DNA from: DATDAW01 sp036524675
GTDB lineage: Bacteria > Verrucomicrobiota > Verrucomicrobiia > Chthoniobacterales > DASVRZ01
Assembly (NCBI GenBank): GCA_036524675.1
Contig: DATDBU010000040.1
Coordinates: forward strand, 1-64,000
Direction of reading: 5' to 3'
DNA: 64,000 bases
Shown here: one piece after another, positions 8,812 to 17,992 of the stretch
Layout: every line of letters starts with the position of its first letter
Numbering within the stretch: the stretch's first letter is position 1
The notes under the pieces: generated by a model
The model's input: the letters and a program-made list of their open reading frames with translations, nothing else
What the model was told of the DNA's origin: nothing
The model's database searches: none
Made by a program: the position numbers and the translations under genes

Positions 8812-9577
8812 ATATCCATCAGCTCGAAGCATACCCGGCCGATCCTTAACGGCCATTTGGATAGGGTCCTTCTTAAACTTCTTTGCGTCCGCGACGCCCC
8901 CAAGGAGCATTTGTCTCTGAAAACCCGGGCGACCTTCGACATCCGCGAGCCATACGAACGAAGGCCCCAATTCTTCATCGCTAACACCACTACCCCATCG
9001 CAAAGATGGGATGGTCTCTCCCTGAACAACGATGACCGAATCTCGGCTGATCGACGCCATTCTGGCTGTGCTCGATCTGCGAATAGCGGTCATCCTATTC
9101 CGACAACGTTACCCACTCGCGAGACTACGGATAGATCGGCTCCTTGAGCAGGAGCGCAACATCCGAATTCCCGACCTTGATTCCCATCCCTCGGCCACAC
9201 GAAACCGGCGTACTACCCTCGCAGACACTCTACTCGATATAGACCCGGTAATTTAGAACGTCCATCCCTCTTGCAGCACCTTCGCCGCGCTCTAGATTTA
9301 CCCGTTTTTCGCACTGTGTCATTTCCCACAGTCGAGTCGATCCATCGCGAGCCAGTGTATTCATTAACTGTAAGTGTTTCCCTTACATATGCATGGCTCT
9401 TTTCCTGTCTTGCTGCTGCGCTTTTTTCCTACTCTCCCAAATCCTGTTAATCACCCTCCCGGATGCGCCGCCTCTGCACCCTCAAAAATTGTCTTGCAAC
9501 CCCTTTTTTCGTGGCTAATCTCGACGCCATTCAGATCCACACCTGAGGCACTTATTCAGCAAACCGAAGCGAAGCAA
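8812..9577. other. gene-poor stretch before the polysaccharide cluster
   Basis: No recognisable gene. A 74-codon plus-strand frame at 9032-9256 is Arg/Leu-rich and resembles no family I know. The promoter of the exopolysaccharide cluster is probably near the 3' end of this region, but no clear box stands out. Confidence 0.35.
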
Positions 9578-11134
9578 ATGAGCGGGGAAGAAGGCAGGAA
9601 TATCCATGGTGGCGAAGTTACCAAATCGCGCAGTAAGCATTCGTGTTTGTTGCCTCTCTTTCCACTGGTCACGGCATTTATCCCAGCAGTTTCAGCGCAA
9701 ACGAGCGAACCTCCACGACCGCTACCGACGCTCGAGCAATCGATTTTCCGCTCACGATGGGTCGGGCCGCAATACGACCAACCCACCCCAACTCCGGCTC
9801 CCACGCTCGAACTCGAACCTGCTGAAACACGTTCCGCCGAAGAAAGCGAAACTCCGAAACCAACTCCGACGCCAGCTCCCATCCCAGAAGCATGGGATGC
9901 CTCCCTCGGCGACGGTTTTTATCTCGGCGCCATCAATATCATACCCACGCTCACGGTCGGTTGGGAATACTCCAATGAAAACAACAGCGGAACCGACCAA
10001 ACGGGCTCCAATACCAGCTTCTTTATCGCACCCGGCCTAGCTCTGCTCTACGGGCGCGAACTCGGCGCTTGGTCCGTAAGTGTAAGCTATGCGGCTGCAT
10101 ACGTTTATTCTGCAGATGGTGATTTCAACGCTAATGGAGGGCAGGGCAACAACGATACCATTCAGCAAACCCTCTCGCTGTCAGTCTCAGTACAGGGCAG
10201 CCGTTATCGCATAACCGGTTCCATCACCGGCTCCACAGGCACGGGATTTGATACTGAATCCAGTCAAAACAACGATCAAATCACCTACAACGCCAATCTC
10301 ACCAGCTATTATCAGATAGCCGAGCAACTGTCGTTGGACACTGGTCTCCATTACTCCCAGCTCTCTAGTTCCAACGCCAACACTGCCCCGGATTCCGATC
10401 GCTACAACATTGATGCCGAAGCGGTTCTAAATCACTCGTGGACCGGCAAAACAACATTTCGCTACTTTGCGGGCGCAGGGCGTGAATCCCAATCAGTCGC
10501 GGACGATCCGAACGCCTATCGGCAATACGTCCAGACTCTCGTCGGCCTCGCCTACGTAGCCAGCGAAAAGATTGATTTCTCCGTCGGTGTCGGCGCCCGT
10601 TACGTCGAAGAACCTGAAGGAACTACTTCAAGGGACGACGGGCTGCTTCCAGCCTATAACGCCGCAGTCAGGTACCGTCCTTCCGAAAAAACGATGCTTA
10701 ATTTGAGATCCTCTCTCGATGGCACCGATGTCGAACCGGACTTTAATTTTGACGCCTACTGGCGCCCCCGAGAAACGACCACCGTTCGCCTTTCGCTCTA
10801 TCAAACTCAAGGCTATTCCGGAGAATTCAGTTCTCAAATTCTTATTCAGCGTGGAATTTCCGCTTCAATCGATCAAGAGCTATCCATAGCAGTAACATGC
10901 TCATTACTGGGCGGCTACGAACAGCAAGACTACGATAACGGATCGAATGACGAGAGTGACTTGGTGCAGGCACAGGATGACGTCTTCGGCTCTTTTCAAC
11001 TCAACTGGCAGATCCGCCATTGGCTTAGTCTCGAAACACGGTTTTGGCTTCGCAATCAAATTAATGATGACCAGAGAGGGAACGACGACGGCGTCACCAA
11101 TGGCGCCAGTGTCGCGCTGCGAGCTGTCTTTTAG
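9578..11134 (+). CDS. outer-membrane beta-barrel protein of the exopolysaccharide cluster
   Basis: Start ATG 9578 places a signal peptide (KHSCLLPLFPLVTAFIPAVSAQ) at the N-terminus; an upstream in-frame ATG at 9374 would bury it. After a Pro/Thr-rich linker (PTPTPAPTLELEP, then KPTPTPAPIPEA) the protein consists of alternating aromatic/polar segments rich in Tyr, Gly, Asn and Ser, typical of transmembrane beta-strands, and ends with ...SVALRAVF, a terminal aromatic residue recognised by the Bam machinery. It resembles the 'putative beta-barrel porin 2' group often found in exopolysaccharide operons. It lies directly before the wza-like gene and could form the outer-membrane export channel. 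Barrel topology is a confident reading; substrate and partner are inferred. Confidence 0.75.
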   Translation: MSGEEGRNIHGGEVTKSRSKHSCLLPLFPLVTAFIPAVSAQTSEPPRPLPTLEQSIFRSRWVGPQYDQPTPTPAPTLELEPAETRSAEESETPKPTPTPAPIPEAWDASLGDGFYLGAINIIPTLTVGWEYSNENNSGTDQTGSNTSFFIAPGLALLYGRELGAWSVSVSYAAAYVYSADGDFNANGGQGNNDTIQQTLSLSVSVQGSRYRITGSITGSTGTGFDTESSQNNDQITYNANLTSYYQIAEQLSLDTGLHYSQLSSSNANTAPDSDRYNIDAEAVLNHSWTGKTTFRYFAGAGRESQSVADDPNAYRQYVQTLVGLAYVASEKIDFSVGVGARYVEEPEGTTSRDDGLLPAYNAAVRYRPSEKTMLNLRSSLDGTDVEPDFNFDAYWRPRETTTVRLSLYQTQGYSGEFSSQILIQRGISASIDQELSIAVTCSLLGGYEQQDYDNGSNDESDLVQAQDDVFGSFQLNWQIRHWLSLETRFWLRNQINDDQRGNDDGVTNGASVALRAVF

Positions 11135-11405
11135 ACTTTTAATTTTTACTCAGCACCCGCAGAGCAAATGCATGAACAGATCTACTCTCCTCGAATGAGC
11201 TTATGGTCAAAAAGGGAATCCATTATCTGATCCAGGACGTTCGCAGAACTATCACCTGAAGCTTCAGCCGTCGCGGACACTGGGTGCGGCGCAACATATG
11301 AATCCATGTATGACGGTTTCTTCGCATGAGCGGAAACAACCAAGGGCGGTAGCATGGACTGAAGTCTTCCGTTACTGCGCCACCTTTAAAAAGGCACTTT
11401 CGTTA
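11135..11405. other. gap between the beta-barrel gene and the wza-like gene
   Basis: About 270 bases without a supported gene. In-frame codons continue upstream of the wza-like gene from 11298, but that part has no family similarity and would displace the signal peptide from the N-terminus. Confidence 0.35.
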
Positions 11406-12074
11406 ATGTTATCAAAGCACCTCCCAAAATCACTTCCGTTTATGATTACCAGAACTCTCATCGTCGGGGTTTTTCTCTTATTGGCTTCTTCCTCTATATA
11501 TTCGCAGGTCACCACAAACGAACTCCGCGCGTCGCAGGCGTCCGATTCATCGCGTCTGGCTGGTACAGTTCCATCTGTTGCGGCGGACGCGGACTATGTT
11601 TTGCAACCCGGCGACTCGATCGGAATGACCGTTTTTCGCGAAGCGGACCTCACGACCCAGGCAACCATCTCGCGCGATGGCTCGGTTCAGTTGCCGCTTG
11701 TCAATGAAGTCAAGGTTGCAGGACTCACTATTCGCGATGCGCGCGAAAAAGTCCGCAAATTGTACAACGCGGATTATCTCGTAGAACCTCAGGTTACTCT
11801 TTCTCTCGTGACCTTCGCCGAACAGAAATTTACAATTATGGGTCAGATCACGCGGCCCGGCAACTATCTGATCAGGGGAGATGAGGCCATCGACTTACTC
11901 GAGGCAATCGCCACTGCAGGAGGTTTCACACGTATCGCCAATCGAGGCAAAGTCGTCGTCAAGCGCCAGACGCCGTCCGGCGAAAAGACCTACACCATTA
12001 ACACCAAAGATTATCGCACACGTTTCAATGTGATGGCCGGCGACGTCATCAATATCAAGGAGAGCTGGTTCTGA
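11406..12074 (+). CDS. Wza/EpsD-like polysaccharide export protein, short form
   Basis: Periplasmic polysaccharide export protein. It has a signal peptide (MITRTLIVGVFLLLASSSIYSQ), then a Poly_export domain beginning YVLQPGDSIGMTVFREADL and one SLBB-type domain (KFTIMGQITRPGNYLIRGDE), ending GDVINIKESWF. There is no lipobox cysteine, and it stops right after the SLBB domain, so the repeated SLBB domains and C-terminal transmembrane helix of classical Wza (~379 residues) are missing. The chosen ATG 11406 has AAAGG about 10 bases upstream; ATG 11442 is an alternative giving a tighter signal peptide. It sits between a beta-barrel gene and a wzc-like gene, consistent with a two-part outer-membrane exit made of a barrel plus a short Wza. 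Confidence 0.88.
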   Translation: MLSKHLPKSLPFMITRTLIVGVFLLLASSSIYSQVTTNELRASQASDSSRLAGTVPSVAADADYVLQPGDSIGMTVFREADLTTQATISRDGSVQLPLVNEVKVAGLTIRDAREKVRKLYNADYLVEPQVTLSLVTFAEQKFTIMGQITRPGNYLIRGDEAIDLLEAIATAGGFTRIANRGKVVVKRQTPSGEKTYTINTKDYRTRFNVMAGDVINIKESWF

Positions 12075-12143
12075 AGACGCTTTCGCCGCAGCGAGTCCGA
12101 TCCATTTAAGAGTTTGGCAAGAACCACCAATACAAAGTAAGTC

Positions 12144-14273
12144 ATGCAATCAGATCAAGATCCAGATTCAGAAAAAGGTGCCGCCGTCGATTGGAAATCC
12201 TACGTTTACGCGGTGCGCGAACGCATTTGGATGGTATTTGCCACAACAATTATCGGGACCGCAATTGCTATCGTCCTTCTGATGCGTTCGGAGACATTTT
12301 ATCAGGCACAATCCGTTCTGCTTGTTGCCAGCCAACAACTTCGCGTTCTGAACAATGTCACCTCCGTAAGCGGCGATTCGAGCACGGGTGCGGAAATAGC
12401 TGATACGATCGCCAGCGTGCTCGAAAGCGCGCCGTTCACACTTCGGGTTGTCGAACGCCTTCATCTCAATTCCAATGCAGAATTCCTGCGCTCGATTGGA
12501 AGCACAGACAAGGAAACTGACCCACAAACCGCGGCGCTCAGGTTGGCAGGCATGGTCAGGGCGACACCTCGGAGGACCGCCCGCCTGATCGACGTGACGG
12601 TGACCAGTAGGGACCCCAATTTGTCGCAACTTATTGCAAACGCGGTGTCCAATGAATACCTCCAGTACATGCTCTCCAAGAGGGTCGATGAGACACGGAA
12701 AGCTGGCGAGCTACTTAAGAATGAAGCTGTAAGTCTCGGCAGCAGTCTTCACGCGGCGGAGCTCAATCTCCAACGGTTCCGCGAACGGGAGCGCACGTCA
12801 TCAGTGGAAGCTCTGCAAAAGGAAGCTGAGCAACGTCTGGATGAGGCCTCCAAACAAATCTCGAGTTTTGAGCAACCGCTCCGGCAGCTTCAAATGGACC
12901 TTGCGGCGGCAAAAGCGAATCCTGACGCAACCGAGGACATGCTACGTCTGCCCAGCGTTGCCAATCAGCCCAAAATATCCTCTCTAACAACAATGATTTC
13001 GCAACAGGAGCGTGATCTCGGTGTGCTTGCACAACGTTATCGCCCAAAGCATCCCAGCTACAGCGCGGCAAGGACTGCATTGGACCTGACCGTTTCCGAG
13101 CTCCATCGGGCCCTGGAGGATGTCGTCCCAATAATGGAGGCCAACGAAAAACAGCTTAAAGCGCAACTCGAACAAGCCAGACTCACCCGAAATGATACCG
13201 AGAAATACGTTGTTGAAGTGACAGGCAAGGCCATCGAATACAGAGACTTAACTCGTCAAGTGCAAGCCAATCAAACATTGTATGATGCGGTTTACGCGCG
13301 TCTTAAGGAGATCGACGTCACGAAAAACATGAATGTTATCCCGATGGAAGTGTATCAATTGGCGACATACGCTACAACTGCTCCGCCACCATCCAAAAAG
13401 TATCTCCTTTTCGGCATCTTTGGCGGAGCCATTGCAGGAATTGGGCTGGCGATTGGACTTCACTTACTCGATCCGTCTGTGAAAACCGTCGACGAAGCTG
13501 AAACAGTTACTGGACTCGAGGTTATTGCGACCGTTCCGCCTGTTGAGAAACAACAAGCCGATTTAACACTTGCGAAAGACCGAGGCAGCCTGGTCGCAGA
13601 ATCGTTCCGGACGCTGCGCACAGCTCTGATGAGCACGTCGGCTTCAGAGGATGAAGAACGACGCGTTTTCCTCTTTACTAGCGCCCTTCCCGGGGAAGGG
13701 AAGACGTTTTGCAGCTCCAACTTTGCCATTGCACTTGGCCACCAGGAGTTGCGAACTGTGATTATCGACGCAGATCTGCGGGCGCCTGCGCTTTCGAAAT
13801 TGTTTTTTAAGGAGAATAAAAGACGCGGGTTGGCTGACGTTTTAGCCAGCAGGATTCCCTGGAAAGATGCGCTGGCCATTACCAGCCTGCCTTATCTGAC
13901 GGTACTTCCCGCCGGCGAACGCGCCATCAATCCGTCGGAATTGCTTGGCTCCCGGTCATTTGGCAAACTTATCGAGGAACTATTACTCGATTTTGACCGC
14001 GTCGTTATTGACTGCGCACCTTGCCTTGCTGTGAGTGATCCTCGTTTACTTGTCCCGTATGCGGACATAAGTGTTCTGGTCTTGCATGCCTTCTCAACGC
14101 CTAAGAGCGTCGTCAAGCGAGCACTTAGAACGCTCACTGACGCACGCCCCCGCCCGATGGCCGTCGTCTTAAACAAACTGCCCCAGGCACACGGTAACTT
14201 TTCGTCCTACTACTCCGGCGCCTACGGTAGTCCTGAGGTTTATGGTGCGGCCCCCGGAAAAGGCGCAGTCTGA
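12144..14273 (+). CDS. Wzc-like chain-length regulator with BY-kinase domain
   Basis: Inner-membrane polysaccharide co-polymerase fused to a cytoplasmic tyrosine autokinase. Wzz-type segments flank two membrane helices (residues ~27-46 and ~420-442), with a long periplasmic coiled coil between. The C-terminal kinase has Walker A (LPGEGKT, ~515-521), Walker A' (VIIDADLRAP, ~538-547) and Walker B (VVIDCAPC, ~619-626). The tail carries the autophosphorylation-type Tyr cluster YYSGAYGSPEVYG. At 709 residues it matches Wzc (720). No cognate low-molecular-weight phosphatase (wzb) is nearby. It follows the short Wza gene by about 70 bp and precedes the glycosyltransferases, so all should act in one export route. 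Confidence 0.93.
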   Translation: MQSDQDPDSEKGAAVDWKSYVYAVRERIWMVFATTIIGTAIAIVLLMRSETFYQAQSVLLVASQQLRVLNNVTSVSGDSSTGAEIADTIASVLESAPFTLRVVERLHLNSNAEFLRSIGSTDKETDPQTAALRLAGMVRATPRRTARLIDVTVTSRDPNLSQLIANAVSNEYLQYMLSKRVDETRKAGELLKNEAVSLGSSLHAAELNLQRFRERERTSSVEALQKEAEQRLDEASKQISSFEQPLRQLQMDLAAAKANPDATEDMLRLPSVANQPKISSLTTMISQQERDLGVLAQRYRPKHPSYSAARTALDLTVSELHRALEDVVPIMEANEKQLKAQLEQARLTRNDTEKYVVEVTGKAIEYRDLTRQVQANQTLYDAVYARLKEIDVTKNMNVIPMEVYQLATYATTAPPPSKKYLLFGIFGGAIAGIGLAIGLHLLDPSVKTVDEAETVTGLEVIATVPPVEKQQADLTLAKDRGSLVAESFRTLRTALMSTSASEDEERRVFLFTSALPGEGKTFCSSNFAIALGHQELRTVIIDADLRAPALSKLFFKENKRRGLADVLASRIPWKDALAITSLPYLTVLPAGERAINPSELLGSRSFGKLIEELLLDFDRVVIDCAPCLAVSDPRLLVPYADISVLVLHAFSTPKSVVKRALRTLTDARPRPMAVVLNKLPQAHGNFSSYYSGAYGSPEVYGAAPGKGAV

Positions 14274-14426
14274 TTCCAACAGTCCGTTTACGGCCACTCC
14301 GCAGGCATCCGGCGCGTTGACGGACGGAGAGGCCTATTCCACCCTCTCGCTACCACTTGAAAATAAGTTTCGCGTTTCGCTTGGACAGCGCCATCCCGCA
14401 AACCAATCGATTTAACGATCCGCAGT

Positions 14427-15350
14427 ATGCCGAGTAACCCGCTCTTGAGTATCTGCATACCGGCATATCAGGCCGAACGATACCTGCCTGACACTCTTGA
14501 AAGCGTTCGCAACCAAGCCTACGGGAATTGGGAATTGATAGTCGTAGAAGATGGGTCGAACGACGCAACCGAATCGATTGTTAACACATTCACAAACACA
14601 GTCGCGCAAGCTGTTCGCTTCGTGCGCCATGAACAAAACCGGGGGCTTCCGGCCACACGCAATACCGGCGTTTCACTCGCCCGTGGCGACTGGATCGTTC
14701 TACTGGACAGTGACGATCTGTGGACTCCCAGCCATCTCACCGATCTTGCCGCCAGTGCACAACGGGAGGTCTCCGAACTGGTACATAGCGGTTCAATCCT
14801 TTTTGAGAGCGGCACGGGTCGGGAGCTCGAAATACGAGCGCCGTCCGCTGAAATAAGACGTGAATTCCCTCTGTCGCTGTTTCAAGGACAGTATATCATC
14901 CAACCATCATCAGTCATGCTTCACAAAAGCTTATGGTCCCGCGTTGGAGGATTTGATCCAGCGTTTCGCTACGTAGAGGATCGGGAGATGTGGATGCGAT
15001 GTGCACGGGCAGGCGCTGCTTTTGCGTTCACTGGAAACAACACCTGCCTCTATCGCAAACATTCATCTGCTCTTTCCACCCATAGTGCAGAAATGGCAGA
15101 AGCTTCCGCCCAGGTCTTTGACCGCCATCTCGATTGGGAAGCCATTCCCTCCTCCATCAGGCGCAGAAGAGCATCGGAGGCTTGGGCCGCGGCGGGCAAG
15201 CTGCGTCAGAAGAGAGATCCTCTGCGCGCTGCAGATCATTTTATTAGGGCGTGTGGAGTTCAATGGCGTACAGAGTGGTGGCTCCGAAGTGTGCTTTGCA
15301 GGCTTGCTTCGCTGTTGCCCATTCAGACAATCCGACGGCAGACGTTGTGA
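14427..15350 (+). CDS. family 2 glycosyltransferase
   Basis: GT-A fold inverting transferase, cytoplasmic face of the inner membrane. Visible motifs are LSICIPAYQAERYLPDTLESV at the N-terminus, VEDGSNDAT (nucleotide site) and LLDSDDLW (DxD-type metal site), with RYVEDREMWMR near residue 185 as the acceptor/catalytic region. It has 307 residues, normal for a single-domain GT2. The sugar transferred cannot be read from sequence. Its TGA overlaps the GTG start of the next gene by three bases, indicating translational coupling. Confidence 0.9.
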   Translation: MPSNPLLSICIPAYQAERYLPDTLESVRNQAYGNWELIVVEDGSNDATESIVNTFTNTVAQAVRFVRHEQNRGLPATRNTGVSLARGDWIVLLDSDDLWTPSHLTDLAASAQREVSELVHSGSILFESGTGRELEIRAPSAEIRREFPLSLFQGQYIIQPSSVMLHKSLWSRVGGFDPAFRYVEDREMWMRCARAGAAFAFTGNNTCLYRKHSSALSTHSAEMAEASAQVFDRHLDWEAIPSSIRRRRASEAWAAAGKLRQKRDPLRAADHFIRACGVQWRTEWWLRSVLCRLASLLPIQTIRRQTL

Positions 15351-16510
15351 GAATCCTGTTCTTGTGCACATCACTTGAGCCCGGGCGCGACGGAGTGGGA
15401 GACTACACCCGGCGCGTCGCCGCCGAGTGTGCTATCCGCGATCATGACGTTCCGATCGTCGCGCTCAACGACCAACACATCGATGACAGGATGGACGAGA
15501 CGATTGGCGGCGTGCCGACCTTACGTCTATCACAACATTTGCCTTGGGAGGTGCGCATTCGGGAAACCATGGCGCGGGTGAGCGACTTCGGGCCGGACTG
15601 GCTTAGTTGGCAGTTTGTTCCATATGGGTTTCACCCGAAAGGGTTGCCACAGCCAGCACTTCTCGATCTTGCCCAAGCCTTGGGCGGCACGCGAAGCCAC
15701 ATCATGCTTCATGAACTCTGGAATAACCTCTCCATCGGCGAGCCTGCTAGGCTAAGACTTGTTGGGTGGATCCAACGACGCGGAATTTTGAAATTCCTCA
15801 AGGAACTTGCGCCGACCCTGGTTCACACTTCCAACGAAACCTACGCAGCCGCACTCGCCCGGGAGAGCTACCACGCGCGAGTCCTCCCCCTGTTTGGAAA
15901 TGTGCCCATCGCTTCAGCTCCAACCGCCGTGTGCCGGACAAAAGCAAGCGGTTTTCTTCCCGGCAATCCCTCTCATGCTAACGGAAACGGCGACACATTT
16001 TTCATTGGGGCAACATTTGGCACGCTGCATCCGCAGTGGAAACCGGAGTCCACTGCAATCTGGATGCGTAAAACAGCGGCGGAACTCGGTCGCCAACCTG
16101 CGTTGCTCATAACCGGTCGTGCGGGTCACAACGCACGACTTATAACAGACATTTTTTCCAAAGCCGGAGTCACCGCTGTCGAAACAGGTGAACAAGACGT
16201 CAGCACTATTTCCTCGATACTTCAAGGCGCGGATTTCGGCATTGCGACCAGCCCCTGGGCGCTTCTTGGTAAAAGCGGCGCAGCCTCAGCCATGCGCGAT
16301 CACGGGTTGCCCGTACTTGTCCCACGCGATGACTGGCGGCTGAGAAAGGGCGCTATCCAAGACTCTCCCAAGCACTCCCTGTTTGCCCGCTTGTCCGATC
16401 TTGAAACACCGGAAATAACGGCGCGCTGGCTCTCATCACGGCGCTCGCCACAATCGATCCTATCGTCCGTTGTCGACGATTTGCTTGCTCAAATGAAGAT
16501 GAGCCGATAA
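15347..16510 (+). CDS. glycosyltransferase, GT4-like (GT-B fold)
   Basis: I place the start at GTG 15347, which overlaps the preceding stop (GTGA) and puts ILFLCTSLEPGRDGVGDYTRR at the N-terminus, the usual first Rossmann strand with a GVGDY donor-loop. The C-terminal half (LLITGRAGHNARL, then DFGIATSPWALLGKSGAASA) looks like the nucleotide-sugar domain of GT-B enzymes, but the classical E-x7-E motif is not evident. It has about 387 residues. An in-frame ATG at 15251 would require nearly 100 bases of overlap with the upstream gene and adds no conserved sequence. Confidence 0.75.
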   Translation: MRILFLCTSLEPGRDGVGDYTRRVAAECAIRDHDVPIVALNDQHIDDRMDETIGGVPTLRLSQHLPWEVRIRETMARVSDFGPDWLSWQFVPYGFHPKGLPQPALLDLAQALGGTRSHIMLHELWNNLSIGEPARLRLVGWIQRRGILKFLKELAPTLVHTSNETYAAALARESYHARVLPLFGNVPIASAPTAVCRTKASGFLPGNPSHANGNGDTFFIGATFGTLHPQWKPESTAIWMRKTAAELGRQPALLITGRAGHNARLITDIFSKAGVTAVETGEQDVSTISSILQGADFGIATSPWALLGKSGAASAMRDHGLPVLVPRDDWRLRKGAIQDSPKHSLFARLSDLETPEITARWLSSRRSPQSILSSVVDDLLAQMKMSR

Positions 16511-16635
16511 CACCAGCTTCCTTCATCGAAGAGCATCGCTGAATCTTCCATGCCCTGGCAAAGTCCTAAAGTAGGCATCTCCGCTAATACAGTCCAAAAG
16601 ACGTTGCCAGCGACGGCGCGAATCTGGTTCCATGG

Positions 16636-17907
16636 ATGCCAAGACGAAACGGCAAAGGCCCGCGCATCTCCATGATTCTGTTCTCACACCCGACCGGAAA
16701 TGCCAACGTCAGGAATGCTGCGTTGGGATTACAACGCTCCGGACTGTTAGGCGAGTTCTGGACCTGTGTATGCAGCCGTAACGACTCCCGACTGGATCGC
16801 CTCCTTCCCGCGAGTCTTTCCAAACTATGGCACCGTCGCAAATATCCCCCTGATCTCGAACCCCTCATCCGCACCCAGCCTTCGCGGGAAATCTGCCGGC
16901 TCTTGTCCTCCCGAGCCGGACTCTCATTTGCTGTCCGACACGAGACAGGGCCGTTTAGCGTGGATGCGGTTTACCGATCACTGGACCGGCGAGTCAGCCG
17001 GAGACTTCGCTCGGCTCGATTTAGCGCAGTTTACAGCTACGAAGACGGAGCTGAGTTTACATTTCGCGAGGCCGCGCAACGTGAAGTCCGTAGGTTTTAC
17101 GATCTTCCAATCGGCTACTGGAAAGCAGCTCGCGAGCTCCTCCTGGAAGAAGCGGCCCTGGAACCCGACTGGGCCATGACTCTTGACGGCAATAAAGACA
17201 GTGCAGCGAAAACCGCCCGCAAAGATGCTGAGCTTGCGATGGCGGATGTAATCCTGGTTGCAAGCTCATTTACCAAAAAGACACTTGAAATGGCCGCTCC
17301 GTTTCCTGGCAAAGTGGTCGTAATTCCTTACGGCGCTCCGGCCACACAGAAATTCGTTAAGCGCCTACCTAGTCTGGGCAGCGACCCGCTTAAAGTGCTG
17401 TTTGTGGGGTCTCTGGGACAGCGAAAGGGTCTTGCCTACCTGTTTCGAGCGATGAGGGAGTTAGGAAAGTCGGCGACTTTAACGGTCATTGGCACGTTGC
17501 CGGCCGTAGCATGCCCTACCCTGGTCCGCGCACTGGAAAACGTGCGCTGGATCAGCACATGTACCCACGAGGAAGTGCTCAACGAGATGGCGCGGCACGA
17601 TGTGTTCGTTTTCCCCTCATTGTTCGAAGGATTTGGGTTGGTCCTGCTCGAAGCCATGGCAATGGGGCTGCCAATTATCGCTACGGCACACACGGCCGCG
17701 CCGGATATTATCCAGGACGGAGTGGAAGGTTATATTGTCCCCATTCGTTCCAGTGAAACCATAGCCGAACGCTTGCTCCGGCTGCATCGAGACCGGGAGC
17801 TGCTCGGCACTATGTCAGCAGCTGCGCAAACGCGCGCAACGCAATTCCAATGGGACTCCTATCAAAATAGGCTCGCCGCCGCGGTAGGCTGCGCACTGGC
17901 CGCATGA
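16636..17907 (+). CDS. family 4 glycosyltransferase
   Basis: Retaining GT-B transferase. The C-terminal donor domain has KVLFVGSLGQRKGLAYLF and the E-x7-E signature in SLFEGFGLVLLEAMAMG, followed by GLPIIATAHTAAPDII. The N-terminal domain (ISMILFSHPTGNANVRNAALGL) suits an acceptor-binding Rossmann domain. A second in-frame ATG at 16672 begins closer to the conserved part. It is cytoplasmic, inside the exopolysaccharide run; sugar specificity unknown. Confidence 0.9.
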   Translation: MPRRNGKGPRISMILFSHPTGNANVRNAALGLQRSGLLGEFWTCVCSRNDSRLDRLLPASLSKLWHRRKYPPDLEPLIRTQPSREICRLLSSRAGLSFAVRHETGPFSVDAVYRSLDRRVSRRLRSARFSAVYSYEDGAEFTFREAAQREVRRFYDLPIGYWKAARELLLEEAALEPDWAMTLDGNKDSAAKTARKDAELAMADVILVASSFTKKTLEMAAPFPGKVVVIPYGAPATQKFVKRLPSLGSDPLKVLFVGSLGQRKGLAYLFRAMRELGKSATLTVIGTLPAVACPTLVRALENVRWISTCTHEEVLNEMARHDVFVFPSLFEGFGLVLLEAMAMGLPIIATAHTAAPDIIQDGVEGYIVPIRSSETIAERLLRLHRDRELLGTMSAAAQTRATQFQWDSYQNRLAAAVGCALAA

Positions 17908-17992
17908 AAGTGAAAGAATTATTTTCCCCTCCCAAGCACGGACAATGTATAACTCCTGAATCCGATGGGACGTCCCCGACCGAAAACATTTG

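Noticed and set aside
8683..9093. 136-codon minus-strand frame with a GGRGGIRTHG-like neighbour frame
   Set aside because: It crosses the tRNA-Ser gene; such frames are a well-known artefact of tRNA sequence.
9032..9256. 74-codon plus-strand frame after the tRNA
   Set aside because: Arg/Leu-rich with no domain, start signal or operon context.
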